A stretch of 64,000 bases of DNA from Hippopus hippopus (Eukaryota; Mollusca; Bivalvia; Cardiida; Cardiidae): contig OX328102.1 of the NCBI GenBank assembly GCA_946811185.2, positions 13,517,194-13,581,193 on the forward strand, written 5' to 3'. Position numbers and translations under genes: made by a program. Positions 24,001-33,000 of this stretch are shown here, in pieces (position 1 is the first letter of the stretch; each line of letters starts with the position of its first letter). The notes under the pieces are model-generated. The model was not told the DNA's origin. It worked only from the letters and a program-made list of their open reading frames with translations, and ran no database searches.

Positions 24001-27000
24001 GGTGAAAAATCGCCAGAAAGAAGGTTTGTTGCACCCGGGTATTGAACCAGCAACCTCCAGGTCACTAGTCAGATACACTGAGCTACCCAGCCAGGCTATT
24101 TTTCCCCTGCTTGATCTGAAAATGAAATGTTTGGACTTTAACAATTTATGGTTTCATTTACAATCTAAATCTACAAATAGATCAGTCCTTACCCAGAAGC
24201 AGTCTTGAGTAAATTGTCATCATCTAGTAAAATTCTCACATCTGAAAAAATAAATTTAGTGAAATGAGTCTTTTTACATGTACTCAATAAACAAAAGCCT
24301 GGCAGTTATCAGTTCTTCACAACCACCATACTCCTCAGTACACTGATATTAACACTGGTCCTAAATTTTAAACCAAATTAAGCCTTTATCAAACGACTAC
24401 TAAACTGAAAGCATTACAGACCACAAATTAGATGCATTTTAAACAACAGGATTAGTCTTTGAAAGGGAAGAAAACTTTATTGGAAATGCCAGTTTCCAGC
24501 ATTTTCTCCTTTTCCCCTCGTATTCAAAATGCTTTTTCCTCAGGGTCAGTTAAAGTTGAGAATGTCTAGTAAAGTGTTATGTCTTTTAAAGGAAAGAAAA
24601 CTTCATGGGAAAGGAGAAAATGCTGGTTTCCAACATTTTCTAACCATAAAAAAATATGTATGACGAAGATTGTGCTTATTTTCCTGTATCAAGTTACATG
24701 TACTTGAACCTACGGTGCTTGATATTAGAATCACCCTCTTTTTTGTGTATTCTGGTTATAAGAAAAGTAATTTATTCTTAGATTCACTTTTGGTTACAAA
24801 AATCATCTATCAAATTATGTTAATGCTCAGGTAGGATTGATGACTCACCAAACTGATCTGCGGTTGAGTTGGAACACTGCATTCGTAATGCAGACGGTGA
24901 AGAATACCACAGCATATTGTTGAATTACACTTAATATGTATGTCAAAAATTTCCAGAAATATCTTTCCAAGAACTAAATTACAAGGAAAAAAGACTAAGC
25001 AAAAGAAACACTAAAACCCAGAACAAAACATGTGTCAAATTCACAACAACTCGATCAGAGACACTTCAAACTATCTTTCCAGCTTTAAAAATGAATTTAA
25101 AAAGATTTGCTTACTCACTGCATAAAACATGAAGAAGAAGTGAAAATCTTAACTTATTATGAAAAGACTTGGTTTGTTCTTTTATGAAATAAAAAATATC
25201 AAACAAATTCCATTAGGAAGGGGGACGGTCTTGCCTTACTGCATGAAAGCATTAATAGAAACAAGACTTTGAGTAATGACAGGAAGTATCAAACATTTAT
25301 GAAACATTTAACATTTATCCATGTTGTTAAATTACATGCAAAGTAATAAGTTACTCTAGAAAGACCTGTTTTTGCCTCATTTCACTAACTCTACAGATTT
25401 AAAACTCTGTAAATTTGTTATAAATCAGTTTCAGACAAAACTGAAATACAGTTGAAATAAATAAAAAAAATTGTAGAAAGTTTGTATTTGTTAGTTTCTG
25501 TAGCTTGCTTGTCTTATTTGACTTGCAAGGCACTGATACACATTATGACATGTATTGGTATCAAGTCTGTAGTTATATGGCAAAAGGCTTTTAGAAAACA
25601 TTGTGTTAAAAGGAGAAGTTGATTTACTGTATTGGAGTTTAATGCCGTTCTAACAGCTTAGATCATATCAATGCCGTCAGTACACCAATGGATCTGTTTC
25701 TTGGCTTTCTCACACCAGTACTGACACAACTTTCTTTGCAAGTCACTTTCTCACATGCTCAGAGGTGAGAGGCAAAAAATCGCCAAAAAGAAAGTTTGCC
25801 TCAACAGGGCATCGGGCTCACAACCACCGGGTTACAAGTGATTGGCTAACCACTGAGCTACCCAGCTGGGTCCAGAAGGAGATGTTTGTAAACATTTGTG
25901 TTTAGCAATGAGTTCAAATTCATCAAGTCTGCTATCTGGTAAAGAGGGTTATAGAATGAACTACTTGTAATGCTCCTGGAGCCAGCTAAACCATACAAGA
26001 AACTGACTACTCATTATGGAAAATGGATTTCATGGTAAGATGAAGCTGAAAGATCCATACAAGCAAATATAGCAGAATTATCTCTGTTTCAAAATCTCCT
26101 ATTTAAAGTCAGAAAATGCAGAAGAGACTGTCAATACTGTTCAAATTTATAAAATTTTCTTGGGGGAGGACACCAAAATCCCCTACAGTGTAAGCAGGAC
26201 ACTCCCTCCCCCACTCTTCTCCCACTCCGCACTTTACGCCTCAAAGTGCCTTTCTTAGCCAAAGGACCCTGCCCTTTTTATACCCTGGCTGGAGCACTGT
26301 TTTGTGGGCTTAAAGGGGCATTAAACCAGATTTTGACCCAAATATTTTAGAGGAAAGTTGATATTTTGTATAGAAAATCATAAGCATGTGACTGTTTACC
26401 CTAAGATGTGGTAAAATGAACAAACAAGAGGCCCTGTATCATTCCACTGCCTTTTAGAAAATGTATCATGCTCTTAATTAGCACTGACAGACATCAACCA
26501 TCAGAAGTCGGTATAGCAGTAAAGTTTCATTGAGGAAACTAAAAATAATCCAGATTGTTGTCATTCAATCTCTATACCTCCCTTAAAATTTGTTAATCTG
26601 ATCCTTAGTTAAGGCATTTTTTGTAGTTCTAAATGTTTTTCCCCCATCCCACCCCCCTCCAGTAAAAACAAGTCCTATCTTAATATTGAAAGAAATAGGT
26701 TCAAAATCTAGTGTTGAGCGTCTGGAACTATTACATGTCACTTGTACACATTATAACCAAGTTTTAAGTTAGATCAGATCTCCCTTGTTTTCTATCTACC
26801 AAACATTACCTGTGAAAACCTCATTAAACTCCCCTGGTGGAGCATGGAGAATGAAGCCCGACGCAATCTTGGTCTGAAATAAAAAAAAAAAAAAAAAACG
26901 ACAAAGATTAAACAGAAAGATTGTATGTTGTGACTTTACTTTTTACCAACAAAAAAAACTTATTTGCCATGAAAGCGCCTTTTACAAATGTAGATGCTTT

Positions 27001-30000
27001 GAAGCCAGTATAGATCAATATCAGACTGCACAAAACTTGCAGTCTGATCTTTGATCTGCACTCTCTGCTTTGCTGAAACCCTATAGATGCACTCATCCTC
27101 AATATCTTACTTCACAGGGGTGCGCGATTTTTCAATTTTCCCACTTGTCCACATACAAGTTGGACTGACTTTTCTACTTGTCCGCAGTTACAGTTTACTT
27201 GTCCAAATAAATAGAGTAAATCAGTAGCGTACAGGGATCTCCTTTGACCCGGGACTCCGGTTTTTGACGCACGAACTCCAAAATGACCCGTTTTTGACAC
27301 TCAAAAGTATCTGCTTAAGCATCAATCTGACGCATGAGATTACCAGCCAAAGGGTCATATAAATTATGTCGCATGCATCCGGCAGGAATGTAGCCTATAC
27401 TAAACATGATCAGTGTCAACTGTGTACAGACGCACGCAGCTCTGTTTATCACACGTAATCAAGCTGGCGAGTGGCGAGTCATTTTTGAAAACATGATAAA
27501 GGTGTTAGTCCAATTATCTAGTGTAAAATGACAGGTTTTCAAGTTAACTGCTACCCTAATTAACAAATTTATATCAAATCATGCAGTAATTTTTGTAAAA
27601 ATATTAACTGATTTGAAGAAAAGATCGCTGGAAAAAAACGTGAAAACACATGACACAACAGAAATCATTTTGACATCGTCCGATCACAGGCACTTCAAAC
27701 TATTTTTTCATCTTTGGTGACAAATTTAAACAGTGAATTTATACTTATTTCTTTATGAAACAATAAGTGAAAGCTAAATTCTCTGTTTAAAAATTAGGAA
27801 ACACTTTTTAAGATGAAAATAAACAACAACCTATAGATTAGAATGTGGGGGGGGGGGAACTGGAACAAGTGTGAAAGAAAAAGTAATTGGACAAGAAAAG
27901 AAGACTTAAATCTTAAGAAATAACACTTTAATAGATGTGACCTTTATTTTCTCCCTTTTCCACAATGTTCTGGGGTAAGAAAGACAAATCAAGTCGTTCC
28001 AGCCACATTTGAATTGTCGTCTGCAAATGTCTAAAATAATTATGATCTAGTCAAAAGTTTTTGTTGTTTGGTAAACAGTTCAAAAGTTGTTTGTGTCCAG
28101 TTATTCATCAAGATGAATTGCATGCTAGGGCTGCAATTTGAAATTCTTCTGTCCACTTCATTCCAACAAGTCTCTACATAAGATAGGGTATTTTCTTATC
28201 TAATTCCTATCCATAAACAAAGAACATAAATGGAAAGTTTTCATTATTTCACCCATATCTCTCCGTGATAATTTTGACCCTTGAACATTTCTATTAGACT
28301 CTTGGAAATTCCATTTTGACTCTTGAAAATTTGGGCCCAAGAGTCAATGACTCTTGGGATTCTGGACCTAGGGAGAACCCTGGTGTATTGTAAATTTGTG
28401 TTGATGAATCTCACTCTGTAGTCATCTGCTCTTAAAAACAATATGGGTAAAAGAATAAGTTGCTTGTAACTTTCTCTTACTCACGGGACCAGGTTCAGAG
28501 TGACAACTTCCAGCGTGATGGACAGTAGAGTTACCATTTTACTGTCAGTTTCAGAACTTATTAGCTTTTTGTTTTACATAGAGATTTATATAAATGAACC
28601 ATTTAAAGTCATTATCAAAGCCTAAAAGACTGTTTGAATTTCCTTTGGTAGCACAATATCAAACCGACCTTTACTGTGTCATGGGTTTCCGTGTTTTTTG
28701 TAGCGATCTGTTTCATGCCAGTTAATTTTTGGAGTGGTATTTCTGCATGATTTGACTTAAATTTGTCAATTAGGGTTGCATTTAACTCCAAAACTGTAAT
28801 TTTACACTAGACTATGCGGATTAACATCATTATAAGTTTACATAAACAACATACCACATGGATAAGCTGTAAGAAAGAGCAACTCATGCATCTGTCACAC
28901 TTAATACTTATTGTTTGTGTCATAATTTTGATCTTTCAAATATAATGAATAGACATGACTTGTTGCCTGTAGATTCTCTAGTGCTTCAGTTTTGAAATAT
29001 TTCTGTCTAACTTGTACCAACTGGCGCCACTGGCGATCAGCAATGGGAGCCATGAAACCTGTGCGTGCCTGTCCCTTTCACTTCATATTTCTGTGCGTGA
29101 ATATTCAATTAAATGTGTGAATTACGCACATATGTATGTGACTTGGAACCCTGAGGCTGAGATTTTCCCAAAAACAGAGCTGAGGTTGTATCTGTGGACT
29201 ATGGAATCATTCTACAAACATTACAGTAGTGTATTAGAACCATCGTCCTGTAGATGCCAATAAAAGGCAGCAAAACGGCTATCCTTAAACACAGGCTTGC
29301 ACTTTGCATCATATTCTATGTCTCTCTGCCCTTTAAATTTATGCTTTTCAAGATCTTTGAACCACCAGATCTAACGGCGAATATACCAGGCATCATATTG
29401 CTGCAACACCGCATATTTGCCTCGATACGGCCAATAGATAGCTTGTTTTTCTATTGAAACTAAAATGGTTAGTAACTTTAGAGTGTCTATTTCTACGAAG
29501 TACAGACGTGGACTATGCCAAAGTTCTAATAAAGAGCGCGTTCGAGGATCGTCATTGATATAAAAACCGCATTTTCTTATTATGTAAGGCTCCGAAATTC
29601 ACTTGCCCGCGGACAAGCGCTCTGGAAAAATCTACTTGTCCGCTGGCAAAAAGTCCCAAGTCAGACAAGTCGGGCATAGGAATTCCGCACCCCTGCTTCA
29701 TCTGTGCTATCAAGTGAACAGCTATTACACTTTGGAAGTTATGCTCTGGACAAAAACCAGAAATGTAAAATAACAAAGGGTAATAACTCCAAAAAAACTA
29801 AAGACAGAGTGACAGATCTTGCAAAATGCACTTGTCCTAAATGTGATCAATATGTTTGCAAAATTTGAAGTCAATAGCTTTTATGTTTTGCAGGGTTTTT
29901 CCCTGGACATCCTGATGTGGGGGTCATTTCACCCAGTTCAAAAGAATAAAAGTAGGCAAACATTGAAATTTTGGGGGACATTTGGAAAATCTGGAGGTCC

Positions 30001-33000
30001 AGATTAAAAAAAAATAATGGGGGGGGGGGGGGGTGGTGTGTGTGTGTGTCAGGGAACACCCTGTCAGGGTTCCCACAGCACATTTTCAGACAAGGGGATT
30101 TTATCACCCCCTAGATTAACAAATTTGAAAAACCAGAGTTTTTTCTGAAAAAGTTGGGGGTTTCAATCTACTTTTACCAGTAAATGATTTATTACCTGCA
30201 GAAAAATAGTATACATTGTACTATAGTTATCATTAATTTAATGCTCATGTAGACCTTGCTGTGTTATTTCATTATGTTACCGGCAATTATGCTTATTCTG
30301 ATTCTTCCATTTATTTTTTTATACATAGATTTGTGTAATTTCACTGTTTAAATTCAATATTTAAGATGACAAAACAGTTGGAACCCTCTGATTGGACAAT
30401 GTGAAACTGACCTTTGTTGTGTCATGGGTATTTGCGTTTTTCTCAGCAATCTATTTTTCATTTCATTTGATTTTTTGTGACGTGTTACAGTATGATTTGA
30501 TATGAATAAGTCATTTTAGGGTAGTAGCTAACTTTAAAACCAGCCATTTTACACTAGAAAAGTGAATTAAAACTTTTAACACCTTTTCACAGATCACTCA
30601 CCAGCTTGATTAGTTGTGATAAACAAAGCCGAGTGTGTCCTTCAAACTTGATACTGATTGTGTTAACCCTTTACCGAAAAATCCGGAGTTTTAATGACCC
30701 TGCCGATGAAGGCCTTTGAAAACATCACAAGAAAAGGAGTAAATACCGGTAACCAGTATTTTTTCCCTTTCCCCCCATGTTTTTTATCCTTTCAAAACCC
30801 AAAGCTCATGATTTTGGTCATATTCAATTTGTCGTCTGCAATTGCTTTCAATTTGGATGACTACTTTTTTTGTTTGGTACAGGGTTAATTTAAGCCCATA
30901 TTTCTGCCAGACACACACAAGCTGACTTATCTGAAGCATTAGAGGATAATCTTATGTGTCAAATTTGCACATTGGCAGACATTTTTGAGCATCAAAAACT
31001 AATCATTTTTAACTTCCAAGCATCAAATCCCAGGGTCCCATGTCTAATGAGAACCATGAATCTCTCGCTTGAACTAGATCTCGTAGTCTCATTTCACAGG
31101 TTATAATGTTTACTCATCATTACATACGGATTAAATCTAATGGAATTAAAACTTCATTGGAATAAATTTCCCACATATGGAAATGTTTACGATGTTCGTG
31201 TGCTGCAGTTCTAGGTGAACAAAAAGCCCACGAAATTACTAATGCGGTACTGTATGGCAGTGTTTACTTCAGGAGCTGGAACATGAACGAAAACCCCGAA
31301 AAATTGTTGAGGCCATACAGATTGCTAACAATAGTACATGCACGATCCATTAGAACTTCTGATTTCTAAAAATATTCTTACTCCCACTTGAAGTTTGTTT
31401 TCAATCAACAGGGGTGTGCAATTTTTCAATTTTCCCACTTGTCCACAGACAAGTTGGACTGACTTTTCTACTTGTCCAGAGTTTAAGTTTACTTGTAAAT
31501 AAATAGAGTAAATCAGTGGTGTATTGTAAATTTGTTTTGATGAATCTCACTCTGTAGTCATCTGCTCTTAAAAATGATATGGGTGAAAAAAGAAGTTGCT
31601 TGTAACTTTCTTTTACTCACGGGACCAGGTTTAGAGTGAAAACTTCCAACCTGGTGGCCAGTAGAATTACCAATTCACTGTCAGTTTCAGGCACTTATTA
31701 GCTTTCACTTTTTGTTTTACAGAGAGATTTATGTAAAAAAAACATTTAAAATCATCATCAAAGCCGAAAAGACAGTTTGAAATGCCTTTGATCAGACGAT
31801 ATCAAACAGACTTCTATTGTTTCATTGGTTCCCTTTTTTTGTAGCGATCTGTGATTCATGCTAGTAATTTTTTGGAGTAGTACTTCTTCATGATTTGACA
31901 TAAATTTGTCAATTGGGGTTGCATATAACTTCAAATCTATAATTTTACTCTAGATATGCGGATTAATATCATTAATAGGTTTACATAAACATACCACCTT
32001 GATTAGCTGTGAGAAAGAGCGCCTCATGCATCCTTCGCACTTGATACTTACTGTGTGTGTCAGACTTTTGATCTTTCAAATATAATGCATAGACATGACT
32101 TGTTGCCTGTAAATTCTCTAATGCTTCAGTTTTGGAGACATTTCTTTTTAACTTGTGCCAATTGGCGTCACCGGCAATCAACAATGGGAGACATAATCCT
32201 GCCCGTATCACTTCATATTTCTGTAACTCTTTACCACACAATCACCACTTTTAACGACCCTGAGACAGAAGCCTTTTGAAAACAGCATTTTCTCCTTTTC
32301 CCACAATGTTTTCTACCCTTCCCAAACCAAATTTCAATTTTTCAGTCACATTTATTATGTCGTCTGCAAATGCTTTGAATTTGGACCAGTCTATAATTTT
32401 GTAGTTTGGTAAAGAGTTAAATGCATGAATTACGCACATATGTACATGACTTGGAACCCTGAGGCTGAGATTTACCCAAGAACAGAGCTGAGGTCGTACA
32501 GAAACATTCTACAAACATGACAGTAGCATATTGGAACTATAGTCCTGTCGGTGCCAATAAAAAGCAGCAAATCGGCTATCTTTAAACACACGCTTGCGCC
32601 TTGCATCATATTCTCTGCCTCTCTGCCCTTTAGATTTATGCTTTTCAGGATCTTTGAACCACCAAATATAACGGCTAATTTATCTGTTTAGTGTAATAAA
32701 AACCACTTCGCAACTTTTTCACCAGGTATCATAGTACTACAACACCACATATTTGCCTCGATACGGCCGATATGGCCATCACATAGCTTGTTTTTCTACT
32801 GACGCTAAAATAGTTTGTAACGTAAGAGTGTCTATTTCTATGAAGTACAGACATGGATTATGCAAAAGTTTAAATAAATAGAGTGTTTGAGGATTGTCAT
32901 TGATATAAAAACAGCATTTTCTTATTATGTATGGCTCCAAGATTCACTTGTCCGCTGACAAGCGCTCTAGATAAAAATCTACTTGTCCGCCGGCAGACAG

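Larger units (their letters stand above)
27115..29695. mobile_element. hAT-like element copy 1 (CAGGGGTGCG), 1.43 kb net
   Basis: Ends CAGGGGTGCGCGAT and (inverted) CAGGGGTGCGGAAT. Flanks CTTCA (27110-27114) and CTTCA (29696-29700) are an exact 5 bp duplication. ACTTGTCCGC-type repeats fill both subterminal zones. A second hAT-like element occupies 27232-28382. Co-linear with 31409-33042 for almost its whole length, so both derive from one family. A short protein-like frame survives (29240-29370, minus). Confidence 0.8.
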
